Notes: a model not told the origin generated them from the letters alone. Numbered from the stretch's first letter, positions 22,401 through 36,161 are shown. The stretch is DNA of 64,000 bases from Acheta domesticus (GCA_031308135.1 JAHLJT010008756.1:65750232-65814231); one strand, 5' to 3'. Translations and numbers: made by a program.

Positions 22401-24749
22401 TACGGAAATCATACGTTGTTGACCTGAGCCACCTCAGCTGATCTTTGATAGAAATTTACGGAATTAACTACCGGTATGTAACCAGTTCTGATTGTTAAAT
22501 GTATATTATTGGTGAAGTATCCTTTGGCGTAAGGAGAGACAATGACATACTTTCCATTAACTATTTATTCATTCTTTTGGAAATTGTAATACTCAGCGAT
22601 TTTCAGACTGTAATAATTTCACAAACATATACTTACATTTAACCATAAAAAAAACGAATAATTTGATACAGTAACCGACCTAGTTCAAGATGCCGACCTC
22701 GCGGGCGTCCCTCGCTGCTAGGGTCAAGTCCTCCACATCTAGCCATCCGCTTCACCACTGATGGATCACGCTTTACAGTCTGAAAAATGTGGTGTTTTAC
22801 AATATATAAAAAAAATGAATCAATAATTCCAAAATACGTGTTTAATTTTCTTTAACTCCAAGGAAACTTCAGTAATAACAAGAATGACATTTGCGAGCAC
22901 CTTGCTGCACGAGCTTTGCTGTCACACACGTACTTTCGTCGCAAACAGTCGCATACCTTGCTTTATCCGATGATTATTGTAGTAAGTTTTTATCAGAAAC
23001 TTGTGCTCTGATTTGAGTTCTAATACTAAGGATATAGTCAGAGTTGGTTGATATTCGAGGAAGAAAAGTTCGCGCGCAAACGGCCAACTGGTTCTTCCGC
23101 ACTGTCATGGTTACACTGCATTCTACTTCACAGATTTTCGCCATCAAATCAGTAAGTACATGCTGTATGTAATTGAAGTAAAAAGATTAAAATTGATCGC
23201 CGAGAACTATGTTTAACGTAATATATCTTTGATACGACATGAGAAACATATTCGTAAAAGAAACTTCGCATTTCTATTGCGTTATTGATGCTAGTTAATC
23301 ATTGGGGGTCGGATTTTAATGAAATGTCATTTTGTTTCTTTTCACTTTATAACAATGCCGTTTAGTATAGAAATTCATTTTATGTTATGACAAAACGAAG
23401 TGACCCATTTTTATAGGTCAATGTTTTGTATTTTCGGTCGATTTGGAATAATAAGACATTTTTTACCTTTTTACGTAATTTTAATGCATTTTTTGGTGAT
23501 TTCATGGATTTTAATATCATTTTAATGGTACTTGCTTCAAACAATACTTACGAGATGCAATAAATGTTCACAACAGAATTTCTGAGTGGCCTATTCGATT
23601 TCTTCGCCCGTATATTGTAATGTCAGGCGTTGTGAACACTATGTAAACTAAGGTTCCTGTGACGCATATCGGCGCCATTGTCAGTTTGGCCGATTTCGCG
23701 ATAAATAAAGGCAGAGATCTTCTTTTCATGAACAGTCCAAACCAAACGTTTGCAAACTTGAGTTCACTTAAACAAAAGGAAGAAATCTCGATTATATCAG
23801 TAATATATCCAATGGCTTCGGTTGTTCATGTCAAATGGCTTCAGTTGATCAGATGTTTTACGTCATTTTTCTTTGTTTTTAGGGCATTTTTTAAACATTT
23901 TAAGAGCATTTTATTGATCAATTTTGGCAATGTTTTAGATCATCAAAATCCTCCCCCTATTAATCAGCAACGTTTTGCGTGAATTTCTTTACAAATGCTA
24001 TGTCATAAGATTCCCCACAAGGCTTTTCGTTCGTAGTTAAACAAAACAATTTTTATATTCTTGTTGAATGCCTCAGTTTGTCCCAATAATTTGATGCCCG
24101 CCGATGAATTTGACGCCGTTCTACCAACTTGGAAGTTCGCCAGCGCTCGCCAAAACTCGTCGGATGGTGTGTGACTGTGACTGCACTCTAGGGAGTGTTT
24201 GATGTATTCAGTCGTAAACGGCAGTGTACTCTCGAACGCGACTTCGATAGAACGCGGATCCATTCTAATCATCCCTTGGTAAACTCAAACGACGTTGGGC
24301 GATACTGAGAGCAGAGCTATATCATTAACAACCACGTCACGTTAGTTGAATGGCGCCTGAAATAGGAGAGTTTCCTGAGAACACACGCCTCACTAGAAAA
24401 GGCGACCGTCAAAATACCGACGCCGTTCATCATTAACCTTATCCAACGCGAATGCAAGAGCTAGCGTGTCGCGCATTTTCGCATAATAATCTTGAACGTG
24501 ATACAGAGACTGTTTACGCTACAGGTAATGGTGTGTGTAACAGGGCGTTTCCTTGTATAGAGACGCCGCTAGTAAGATGTGAGGTAGAGGACTTTACCAC
24601 CAACCAGAAGCCATCGCTGCTAGACGAAAGGAGACTTAGCGATTTCTAATGAAAAGGTTGGTAAAGACCACAGGCCCCATCTCACAGAAAGAAAGTTCTC
24701 GCCAACTTTTACATGCCAACAGAGTGATAATAGCGGAAGCTGTGAATTA

Positions 24750-24880
24750 CAGGAATGTCATAATAAATGTTACAATCTTCTAAGGAATGTCACATGAGAA
24801 GATATACATGTGCCATTTGCTCCTGATTTGTTGCCAACTCATGGTGCACAGGTGTTTGGCAGAGAATTGTTCTTATTCAA
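24750..24880 (+). mobile_element. foldback element, family 2, half-copy
   Basis: Shares aataaatgttaca-cttcta-gg, gccatttgctcctgat and gcacaggtgtttggcag with the copies near 2612, 58949, 59333 and 60456. Only one arm is present. Confidence 0.5.
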
Positions 24881-25211
24881 TAAAAGCTATTTCGTTTGAG
24901 GTGTGTCCAGATGATAAAATGTCCGTGTTCGAGTTGTCATACTTTTGTATTTTCAGGTACATGTGGCATCATTTTATCAATATATTAATTAACGTTAGTA
25001 AAATCTTGAGCACATTTGGATTTGTCGAGAATTCACAGTGTTCGGGGGATATTTAGCGTGACTATTTCACGAATATTTTACTTCATAAACTCAGAACTAT
25101 TAAATAAACAAACAAATCAAAAAGGATAGATACTGAAATATTTATCATTTCGTAAGGAAACATCTTAATATCACTACTTCCAGGACATAAGACATCGACA
25201 TTTTAGAAAAA

Positions 25212-25252
25212 AAATGAATTCAGAATATTTAATTTATATTCTGAATTCATTT
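25212..25252. repeat. perfect 17-bp inverted repeat (hairpin)
   Basis: aaatgaattcagaatat (25212-25228) and its exact complement (25236-25252) around a 7-nt loop. Lies in AT-rich intron with no neighbouring gene feature. Confidence 0.9.
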
Positions 25253-26809
25253 CCTATTTATCAACAATAAATAGATTTAAAAATAACAAGCAACATTGCA
25301 AGAAAATATAAAGAAGTGTATTAACTAATTAAACGAAAAACAATTAGAAACACAAGTATCCTTTTTCTAGTCATTCGAAATGTTTGTCATCTCTTCGTTT
25401 TTGACTTCGTTGGATTTGTGATGAGAGTTCGTAAATTTCCTGATAACAGACCTCCCCAAACAAACTTTTTCCAAACTCTTTCTATGTTTTTTCACTAATT
25501 TTGGACATTGAATTATTTTGTCATCTATGTCTGCACGTTGCTCATCTACTTCTTCTTGTCGTACGGAGTAGCTTCTCTTTCCAATAATTCCAGTAAGCCG
25601 GTAACTCAGACTCCTAATTCCAACCGCCAGATCTTGCACTGTCGTCTGCTTCATTACTTTCTTATTTTTTGTCTGGTTAATAATGGTTCATCTCAGTAAG
25701 TGTGATATCGATACAAATTCGTTTACTGAATGTCTATTTTGGACTCATGTCCAAATTACAACTGTCCTTTCCACTTCTCCCAATACTAGCATATCGGACG
25801 CTTTAGGTTAAACATTTTAGTTGCATTTTTCTTGTGTCTATTTATAGAATCATTTAAAGGTGATTCTTCATTACCATTTTGTTTATTGTTGCTATTATTA
25901 GGTTCTCTTGTAAACTCCAACTCCAACATCACATGGAGGAAAATATTATGTTTTATTTACATCCATTCCATTGCGTTCTGTTGCGACGAAAGAAAAACAT
26001 AAAATAATGCTCACCAGTCTCGTAAGGGGGGCCGGTCCAATCAAGATAATCTTCTGTAATCCAATTTTGGTAAATATAAGAAACAAATAACTGCAAAATT
26101 ACTTAAAGGGCAACATTAATCCTACTATTGGGCTACTACTTGTATTGGGCAGCTGATGAAGAATATGTGTAACATGTAGCATAAATGTTGTAATTGCTTC
26201 TTCCCTCTCATTGCAACTGGCTAACGACATAGCACAAAAATAGTAAGACACTCTACAAAAACATTGTACTAGCCAAATTGTATGACTCAAATGATCTTAA
26301 GTGCATAAATATGTGTGTGAAATAGAAAATATTTAATGGACTGTTCAAATTCGGCAACTTTCCCCTTTGTCTCACTACCAATTACATGCCTACTGACCAC
26401 GCGTCCACTGAAAGGTACATAAAAGACAACAGGTCCATATAGCGTGAATTATTCTAATAATAAATTTGATAATTTCTTACTGATAGCTAGGTTTAGTTGA
26501 ATTTTGAATAAATCCTTTCTTACCTTTGATTAATCAGCGCATAAGTGAAATAGATAAGTAATGGAAAGCTTGCGATAATTTAAACGTCATCAGATCTCCT
26601 GTCTGAAAACCGCACTTAACTTTCCGTCTTACCGTATTGGTAAAATGATTTGCATTTCCACCTGAATATAACAATGTCAGTTGATCAACAATACATTCTG
26701 AATCCTTCCAGATATTAAAGGAAATGTTAGCGGATCGTGCAATTACATTCGACGTTCTCCGTTTTTTAACCCGACAGGCAAAGCAGTTTCCACCTTGTAC
26801 GCACACCGG

Positions 26810-27100
26810 GCGACCCACTTTTGAGTCGATGTTTGTCCGAATCGATTCGTCTCCTTTACGCGTCAAGCAGCGGACTGATGCGCGTCACCTGGAAAGAGAC
26901 GCAGCCCTGACCTTTACCTCGCGGAAACGTTCCAGGCAGTCGACCCGGTGCGCGACGACCCTTTCATTCGATGGCCCTTTGTGCACGGGCGGATGTCGCC
27001 CGTGGGCGGTGAGCGATGAGCGATGCGGCGAAAGACGCGTGTTCTCTCGCGCTGCCACGCAGCCGCGCGGGCAGTTACGAGTGTTCACGCGTGCACATAA
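26810..27100. promoter_or_regulatory. CpG-rich intronic island, function unknown
   Basis: About 290 bp dense in CpG (gcgacccactttt, tttacgcgtcaagcagcgg, cggtgcgcgacgac, gcgcgggcagttacg) inside AT-rich intron 2. Open frames of 110-169 codons run through it on both strands, which is expected in GC-rich DNA, and none resembles a known domain. It could be an intronic enhancer or promoter, or an old GC-rich transposon. Confidence 0.3.
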
Positions 27101-27756
27101 AGAGAGAAGTATAGGGTGTTACCGAAATAATGGATCGGAGAATGCGAGAAACGGTGGAAGATTTACTGATTCCGGAAAGTTGAACTACTACTATGATGTT
27201 GGTGTGGCAGATAGAGAAATTTATGTACAGTAGTCCATAAACATCCGCGAGGCTTTTTGTTCCTTTTGTTGTTGATTTTTTTTGGTATTCGCAAGTTTCT
27301 AACATTCGCAATCATAGACATGCTATCGGTTTTAACATTCGCAAGTGCATTATTTGATCGTCCCACGTTTTTCTTGAAAGCGAGGAGATATCAGTTTCTT
27401 GAACAGTGTCATATAGAAATCCAACAGCGAGGCCGCCAGACATCAAACCCAAGAGCTCAAGTATCGCGTTCTACAAAAACATCAATTTCGAATTTTACTT
27501 CGGAATCATAGAATAATACAATTGTGAAGTAATTCAATTCATTTGCGTCAAATTGGAGGCGAGTGCTTTGACGACATAAACAGAAACACACTCAGGATCT
27601 TTGCAAGTATCATGATCATGATGAGATTTGGGAAATCAGTGAAGAAAATCTACTCAAAAGTGGTGATGAAGTAATGGAAGAAACTTTGTTCTTGAGCAAC
27701 TTGAGTGTTAAACCTGATCGTGTCATTTTAAAACGTCTACAAGCTCTAAGAGAGAG

Positions 27757-27956
27757 GGCATCTACTTGGCTGTCTGGAAGACGCCACATCCTAGGCACAG
27801 GTGTCAACGTTTTGGCCGTCATGCTGCAGTTTTTCTCTGAGCGAAATGTATTTCGAAACATTTTTGGTTCTGAGGAAAGATGCTGTATCACGTCCGAAAT
27901 GTTGACATCTCTGACTAGGTCGAGGTATCTCCCGGATATCCAAGTAGATACCGGTT
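27757..27956. mobile_element. foldback MITE, family 1, long-armed copy C
   Basis: The left arm (ctacttggctgtctggaag, ctaggcacaggtgtcaacg) and the right arm (complement of ctacttggatatccgggag, with gatgtcaacatttcgg) form inverted repeats of about 90 bp each. Same family as the copies at 5262 and 5811, but with much longer arms, so it may be closer to the ancestral form. Confidence 0.65.
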
Positions 27957-28450
27957 CCAGCCGTGGAAGTCTACGCTGAAGTTTGAATGCGATCTTGGAA
28001 AGCGTGGAAAGTACTTTGAAATTTAAGAAAGAAATAGAAGCATCAATTATTCCTATTTAAAGTTTTTTAAGAACATCAGGAGGTCGGTGAAAGAAACAAA
28101 AATACGTTCATTATATACCCTATTGTTTTAAACTTTGATATAACTTTCAAATATTGTATTTTGTTTCTTCTTTTGGAAATTTTTATTGTGAATTCTGTCT
28201 CTGGTAGTGCTTACGTACTCAATCCATCTACAGTATTTGAGTAAACTCCTATACCGTGCGTGTGTGGAGATTTCCGTGCCTCCCGGCTAGACCACTTCCC
28301 GTGCACCAATCGAGTCGTATGAGGTGTCATTGAATGCGTCTCGGTCTCCTGTTCGGGAACTTATAATTTGTTTTTTCCATCCAGCCATAAAATTCCAAGA
28401 AATTGTCAAAAACGTTTTTTTTCATGTTTTAGATCTTTGTATGACGGGAA

Positions 28451-28497
28451 TTAATCCAACGCCACCTGAATAGATATATGCAGGTGGCGTTGATTAA
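28451..28497. repeat. inverted repeat (17-18-bp stem with one bulge)
   Basis: ttaatccaacgccacctg and caggtggcgttgattaa form a stem with one bulged C around a 12-nt loop. The 11-bp core AACGCCACCTG is perfect and GC-rich. Confidence 0.85.
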
Positions 28498-28830
28498 ACC
28501 CCATTATTTCAAAGTTACATTCAGTCCGCGACTCCATAATTTTGTTCAATGAGGATGGCGACACTGATTTTTGGCAAACGAGAGAAAACTAAATGAATAT
28601 GTCCCATCAGAATGTGTTGTAAATTCTGAAGTATTTTAGTTGTAGTGAAGTGTGAAGTAGAATTTGCAACATGCCTTGGAACATTAAATTTGAACAACAA
28701 AGTGAATACGAAGGAAACAAGAACTGTATATACTAAACAGTTCATTTCTTGAGCGCGCAAAAATCGATTTTCAATTTAATGTCACTTACAACTTATACAC
28801 ATAAACATACAAAATAGTAACCTTTTAATG

Positions 28831-28832
<2 letters not shown>

Positions 28833-28887
<55 letters not shown>
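28833..28887. repeat. (TA)n microsatellite
   Basis: About 27 uninterrupted TA repeats. Confidence 0.95.
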
Positions 28888-28889
<2 letters not shown>

Positions 28890-31515
28890 GCCTTCAGAAC
28901 AAAAATCAGACCGAGTTTGTAGAGGCTTAAAATATCTTAAAATAGGGGACAAAAATATGGAAGTGTTAATCAACTCAAAGGAATCAAATGTAGTTGTAGA
29001 TTCTGAATTATAACCCACTTCTTAAATTCTGAAACATAACCCACTTTTCTTCATTACAAAAATAGACTCAACATTCACGCATTAAATATCCGCGATATTA
29101 TTTCTAAACTTAACCCTCACGAATGTTGCGGAAATACTGCACAGAATTTTACTAAAATAATACGTCGTATAAAATGAGAATCGGATGCACTTTTATTGTT
29201 CCTGGAAAATTGACAAGACATTTTATAATACTGTGTCGGTAATTCATACTATTTTGTACGGGAATGTAATTAGGATACTAATGCGATCAGATGGAAGAGA
29301 ACACTCTTGAAAGGTCTGTATTGCAGGTTGTCTATTCAACAGAAGGCCTCTAACACTGGATTCTCATTTCAGATTTTATTTTGTTCGTGTAAATGATGCA
29401 ATGTTTTCACGCGATCTCAAAGATGTATTTATGGACGCAGAAAAATTCATGTTCACTAAGCAACACATCAACGATCTTCAGTGTCTGACTTCGACATTAT
29501 TTTCCTTCGCTGGAGGCTTTCGATCGATTCGATATTCACCCCTAGTTGTGCTTTGGGAAGTAATTTCATGCGCGGTGGCGAGAATATTTCATGTTCTTTC
29601 CTCTATGAATTGCGAAGTATCCGTTATATTTTTGGGTTGGAGGAAAAGAGAGAATCGCCATCAAAATGTTCTTACGTACTGATTGCTTATATGCAGAGCG
29701 CAGGGAAACAACCTACAGTTTATTGTAAACTGCATTCGGTAGTACACTAAATAAAATATGAAGGAAAAGTAATATTTTTTCAATAAATAATTTCCATCTA
29801 AATATTTTTAATTCCTGGATGATCTCTTGAAGATACCTACTAGAAATACGAAATATTAATCTCAACGGAATCGTTATGAATCATTCAGTGTTTTAAACTT
29901 GACTGTAAATAGGTCACTGTTCTTTTTGCTATTTTGGTCACTTTTCTAGCAAACAAAATCCACATTTACTTCAATGTATATAAAGTTATGATATCTCTTT
30001 CCAACATGTGGCATTCCGTTAAATATTCATTTGAATGAATAATAATAACACATTACGGATAATTATAATGAACTTTTATTAATAATCTAGTTCATGAGAA
30101 AGAATATAAATAATAACTCATAAGAAATTCTGTATTTTTTATAATAATCGGTTAGTTTATGGATTATTAATCCTGTTAGGTTGACTATGCAAGTACACCA
30201 TCACTGATAAGAGTATCATCTATGGATGTGAAATTAATAAAGTAAAAAACGCGTATTCCACGCCTCTATTTTGAAAATAATCATTTTAAGTATACTTTCC
30301 TTAGAGAGCACGATACTACATCCGTTCTAAGAGGATAATAAACGTTCATCGAGATATCTCACAGAGTCCCTTCCAGTAGCATTGGCAAGTGAGGTCCCTG
30401 GAGTTAGAGACAGTTTCTCATTCGAAAGTTCTGAAACATTCAACGAGTTTAGTTGCGACACTCCAAAGGTTCTGAGTACGAGTCTGTGAGAAACCCCGGA
30501 GGTCACCTCGCCTTCTGTGATGTGCGTCATCTCTTGTATATTAAAGACGGTATCTTACTTCAAAATAAAAATTTAAAATGATGATTGCATATAAACAAGA
30601 TTACACATATTATATTTTATATTAATATGAGGTTTTTCTGAAGAATCTATTACTTCCTATTATAGAACCATCTAACGTTAAACTAATCATCTAAATTAAT
30701 TGATCTTGGTGAAACAAACAACTGAATAATAACACCAAATAACAGATTTGTCGAATTTCAACCAATAAGCTATCATATTCCTATCGAATATGCAAGGCTG
30801 ATGATGTAACAGATGTTCAGATTGATGTAACAGCAAACTTCAAACAGCCATCGATTTTGGATCACGTCAATTACGAATTTTTAATAATACACTGCTCGTA
30901 TGTAAAAACTAAAAAAATACGTGTTTCAACAAAACGAACATTTGTTTAGGAATAATTAATTACAGCATTAGCATCGCTTTAAACATAGAAAAATTATCAA
31001 ACGACGTTATTTGGCTGGATTTGGTAACTACTATTGTATTAAGATATTCTGATACGTTATTCGTACGTTATTATTGATTACATTATTATAAACAATGTAA
31101 TTTTGAAAACAAATTCAATAAAATATTTTTTTAATTGGCCTATTTGTCTTGCAAAAGGTGACATACACGAGCACGTTTTGGAATAGCTACCCATGTTCCT
31201 TTACGAAAATTAGTTACGTTTAAAAAAAATCCTTTAAAAAAATTAGTTGCGTAGAATAAATTATAGTAACGAGCGTTGTTGACAATGTCTGTTAATCAGA
31301 AATATTCACTCCCGTGTGATACAAATTATTTTGCATCGAAAAATGAGCTATGAATTTGATGTAATAGTCGTGTTGTCGAAATAACCAGATCACCATGGAT
31401 TATTACAATAGGAATTATCCATAATATCGCTTATTAAGGTCTTAATCGCTTATTAAGGTATTTATACTGCTGGAATACAAACATTGTTTTCGATGATCGC
31501 ATACAAATGCTTCGA

Positions 31516-31685
31516 TTCTTCTTCTTTTCCTTTAGTTCCTTTCGGAGCATAGGGCCTCGACAAAGGATCTCCATCTTACTCTATTTTCTGCAATAGGTAT
31601 GATTTGCTTCCTAGTCATACCAGTCTCCCGGATCTCTCCTTCCACTGTCCTTCTCCATGATGTTCTCGGTCGACCTTGGCTTCAA
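31516..31685 (-). pseudogene. LINE ORF2 C-terminus and 3' end, minus strand
   Basis: On the minus strand, GRPRTSWRRTVEGEIRETGM (from about 31675 downward) continues TRKQIIPIAENRVRWRSFVE and ALCSERN, then a stop at 31532-31534. This W-R-R-x-V-E ... R-x-R-W-R-x-x-V-E-A-L-C order is the usual end of arthropod non-LTR retrotransposon ORF2. About 50 codons are intact, but a stop lies just upstream, so the copy is 5'-truncated. A short (GAA)n-like tail (31516-31525 region) follows the stop, consistent with a microsatellite 3' tail. The clade is uncertain. Confidence 0.8.
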
Positions 31686-32489
31686 ATGCTTTGATTGGGA
31701 ATCATTATTTGTGTCTGCTCTTCTATTCGTGGTAATCGAAACAAAGTACCATTTACATTTGCCAGATGTGTTAGGAAATACTAATTTCTCGCACGCGTAG
31801 CGATATGCAAAATCTCTGGTTATTGTACGATTGTAGGAAAACATCATTTCTATATCCAGAACCGTTTGGAAATTTGGAGTAGGTATTCACAGTGAAACTG
31901 AGTCTATTGAAGAAAAAATATTTCAATTTTGAGTGTTTATGAAGGAAAGGTTCTTTGTTGATCTGACGCATGTTGGTGCTGATTTTGTTGGATTGTTTTT
32001 GGAGAAACGTTTTTGTTCGATTTGTAATCATTCATTTTCAGTATAAATGTAAACTGTTTTTTTATTATCGGAATGGAACAGTTCAATCGTATTGAATCGT
32101 TTGTGAAAGAAACGTTTCTTTCACAGAGCTTTCTTCGAGCGCGACATTCCTGACCCCACGTCAAAGCGTGACCTTTCACGTGACCGATTGGCGGTGCAGC
32201 TGCGGAATAAATCGACATCAAAGGGAAAAATATAAAATCGAAAGACGATCCTTTTACAAAAGTAACTCGAGATAACGGAACAGCTTAGTGATGTTCCCAG
32301 CTTATCAATCCTTTGATTTCATTAGCATATTATCTCAGTCCATGTAGTGTCAAAGAGTCTGACAGAAAAAATATGAAAATTTTGACATTTTGAAAACTTA
32401 AGCTAGTTAAATTATCTAGACTTTTTTGAAAACAATGATATGACTTCTATTGAAAAATTTCTCAGTTTTAACTCTCATATGAGACATAC

Positions 32490-33000
32490 ACGAGAAACAT
32501 GCGGGGAATATGCTGGGAATGTGCGGGACAACATGCGGAGAAAGTGCGGTTAGAAAATGGGGGTACGTGCAAGGAAAGACGCGGGGGTACGTGCGTATTT
32601 TTTAAGCAGTATTCTCCAAAAATGAGACCCTTCCTAACTTCTTTTGCATTCATTATCCGGCATGGGAGGCACGTTTGTAGAAAAATTTGGAGGAACATTT
32701 GAGAGAACATTTGGGGGTACGCATGGAGGAAAATGTCAGGCATCATTTAAAGAGTATAATTGAGAGAATATTTGTGAGAGCAGTTTCGGAACGTTTGCAA
32801 CAATATTTGGGAGAACATTTAGGGGACCATTTGAGGGTTCATTGCGAGAACATTTGGGAATATATGAGGGTTCATTTAGGAGAACATTTGCGAGAACATT
32901 TGGAAGAACATTTGGGAAAGAATTTGGAAAATAATTTGAGAAAACATTTGAGAAAACATTTGGGGAATCATTTGGGAAACATTCGAGGGAATTTCAAATA
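32490..33000 (+). repeat. 12-bp degenerate tandem repeat with overlapping 130-codon ORF
   Basis: From about 32686 the sequence is built of 12-bp units like GAACATTTGGGA, with a more diverged, GC-richer version upstream (gaaacatgcggggaatatgc). Because 12 is a multiple of 3, the + strand stays open (32687-33079), giving a peptide with E-H-L-G/R-E-H-L repeats of period 4. I see no promoter, splice or homology evidence for expression, so this is treated as repeat DNA. The complementary strand is also open for about 90 codons (32468-32746). Confidence 0.8.
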
Positions 33001-35978
33001 CTTTAAAATAATGGCATTGCTTGATACAATGAAATATTATCATTTACGTATAAAGTTCAACAATTTAACACGTACTTAGTTTTCACAGATCCTTGTGATT
33101 TTCTTATTAATATATTTTCTCTCCATTCTAGAAATCAATTTCTGATTTGTTTTGTGATCGATTGTTTAGGAGACTGGTAACCATAATCAAAAGATCCAAA
33201 GTCTCTATCATTTCAAAGCAGATATTAGTCAGGTTTTACTAATATACTTTTGAAATGTGTTTATTAATTCAACAGAAATTGTAATTCTCATTGAGTAGAT
33301 TGTTTGGAATTTGTCAGCACATACCGCTTGATCAAAGCATTAAATGTTCGACTGAAAAATATATTCAGAAATTACGCACTTTAGCAGTCAGTATAGCAAT
33401 CGATCGTCTCTCGACCTTCTGTTCGAACTTTGACCAGTGCACCCAAAGTGCATCCAACCCCCGGGGTCAGCAAACATGTCGTGGTCAAGACAGACGATGT
33501 GTTTCTTGTAACAGCGGGATGTAGTACGCAAACAATGACTCCATGTGATGTGCTTCCCGCAGTGGGTCCCTCTAGTAGTGCAACTCTCACGCGCAACAAA
33601 CAAATTGCGAATGTAGCACATGCACAAACTTGGCAGAAAATGAATGCGGCAAAAAGTTTGTACATTTATAACTCGAGGATGATTGAGGTTGCTATTAATA
33701 AATTAGCTAAATTGCACTATTCAAATAACGAGTAAACTATATTTGTTGCATAACACGTTCTATACATTTTAAAAGTTTTATAAATTGGTCATTATGCTGC
33801 AGGCGAAAAACTTTCATTCCTAGCACTGATGCATGGGCACGTATGCACATAGCATGAGTGCATTGGTATCACTGATAATATGATGTTACGTTTTAATTAC
33901 ACATTATTAAATAGCTGTAGAATATATTTAAAAAATAGTTTGGGTGTAAAACCATCTTCTTGATGAGATGTCTTACGTACGAACAATTAATATAACGTGA
34001 TCCCTCCAAAAAGGCATGAAGTTTTTTTGATTTAACATTAAACTGTTAGTTAAGTGTGAACTGTTTTTGACATAAAATAAATAATAAATAACATTATAAC
34101 AAATAGTGTTATGTTCCTAAAACCTATGGAAATTTTCGCAGTTAAATTACAATATTTAATACAAGATTTTCGGAATTGTTGACAAAAAACTGGAAAATAA
34201 TTACCAAAAATTGTAAATATCCTACAAAAAATTTAATTTAATAACCTAATCAAGTTCAAAATGTTAATGAACAATAAAATGTATTTTTTTAATGATAATT
34301 TTTTTTAAAAAATTGTTTTTTCTTACGAAAATTAGTTTACATGGAAAAGAGTCTCTTTGCATGAGATTTTCTGTTTTCTTTCATGCCGTTTAAGTAGTTA
34401 TCCAGCTTTCACATAGCAAACGTTTCAAAACCGAAGTGGTTCGTGACGGCAACAGTTTATTTATTTTATTTAGTAAAAATAGAAAAATAAATCTACAAAA
34501 GTTGGATTTCGAATATATTTTCAATATTTTTAAAAGAATGCCGATGAAAAACTAAGGAATACTGATAAAAACTTCCTTTCAGAAAACATATCTTTCAAAA
34601 TGGCAATGGATTAGTTCAATGTTCATCCAGAACCATGGACTGTTACTTCTTAAGACACTGCTAGATTGTGCGAAATACACATCCAGATTAATTATAGTAA
34701 AATTCGAAAAAAATAATCAATCGCTGTACCAGACAAACTTCAAAATCTCAAAAGGATGCAGCTATTGCATTTGCTTATGGCCTGTATTTCGAGATCCGGC
34801 CCATAGTGCTTCGGTCGATACAGTCTGTACCTAAACAACTAGTTGTTGACCGCGACACAGGCTATTGCCTAGAGTCGAATTTAGGATTCCGCCTCTTCCT
34901 TGTATAGGCTTGAGCAAAGCGTTCCTCAAATATACTCCAGTTCGGCAGTGAAACAGGAGAGGAAATCATGAGAGGGAGTTCAGAGGTGGGTACAAACAAG
35001 GTGAGCAGGCGAAGGTAACTGTTCTATTCATCTTTGAGAGGAAAAGAACAATACAGTGACAGGGATATTTAAGTCAAAGGTGAAGTTAAAATAAAGAATG
35101 AGATAGTATCAAAAATAAAAGCACCCAGGAAGTCTTGGTGCTAGTGAGAGATTATCGTAACTTCATCATGAACGTAGCCTCACTTACCAATGAATAGATT
35201 TCCTGGAAATTCGGGGAATAAGCAGAACAAAATAATTTTGGTTTCATCATTCCTTTTATTTAGTATTTTTTAGATTTTAAACCAATGAATTGATAATGAA
35301 ATTTGTTATTTTCATTTTTAATTTTTCAGAATATATGTTTCACGAGTTATTGAATTTTGAGAAGTATATTTCCAAAGAAATGCTAACATTTCTAATTTGT
35401 ACTTTCTATCAGACTTTCATTATCATGTTAGTGAAAAAATGTAATCATTTTCTCCTGAACAGAAAAGCTTAAAAATTAACAAAGAAATATTTTGTGACCA
35501 AAAAGTACTTTCAAACGCTACTTGACTCAACACCAACTAGTTTTTGAAAAGTGTTCACCTGTCTAAATGTCATTCGTTAATAAAAATAGATATTACTCCT
35601 CTTTCACTTATCTAGAATAGCAGTTTCTTTGTGACATTTTATTTTTCAACAATACACGTCAGAATGTATTTCTTCGAAACTACCATTTTTCAGCAATTAT
35701 TACTTTCTGATATTTAATTTTTCTACAACACACGTCAGCGGGTATTTCTTAGAAACAACCGCCTTACCGCCTTTTCAGTTTTCTCGTGTCTTATTTTTTT
35801 ACATCAATAAGACTGGTTTCTATGTTTAAATAGTCATTATGCGTACATATTTATATAGTACTGTGAAATAATTACTTGGTTAGTGAATAAACCCAATATA
35901 TTCTTAATTCGAAGTTTTGCATGTAAAATTGATAAATCACATGAAATTAGTGTTGAGCCATTTTCGCATTACATAATA

Positions 35979-36161
35979 CAGTAAACCCTTATTAATACGA
36001 ATTCCAAGGGACCGAAATAATCGGAGTTCGGGTTATAAAAATTCGTGTTATCCGAGTACTATAAATTTCCGTATTTCCATAATCCCTTGCCGGCACGAAC
36101 ATATTGTTCGTGTTATGGCGAAATTCGTGTTAAGCGAGTTCGTGCTAACGTGGGTGTACAG
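35979..36161. mobile_element. pogo/Tigger-type MITE
   Basis: 183-bp element flanked by TA on each side. The left terminus CAGTAAACCCTTATTAATACGAA and the complement of the right terminus CTGTACACCCACGTTAGCACGAA are imperfect inverted repeats. The CAGT-A-ACCC...TTAATACGAA form is typical of pogo-family MITEs. The interior (ggttataaaaattcgtgtt, gttatggcgaaattcgtg) is also repetitive. No transposase. Confidence 0.8.
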
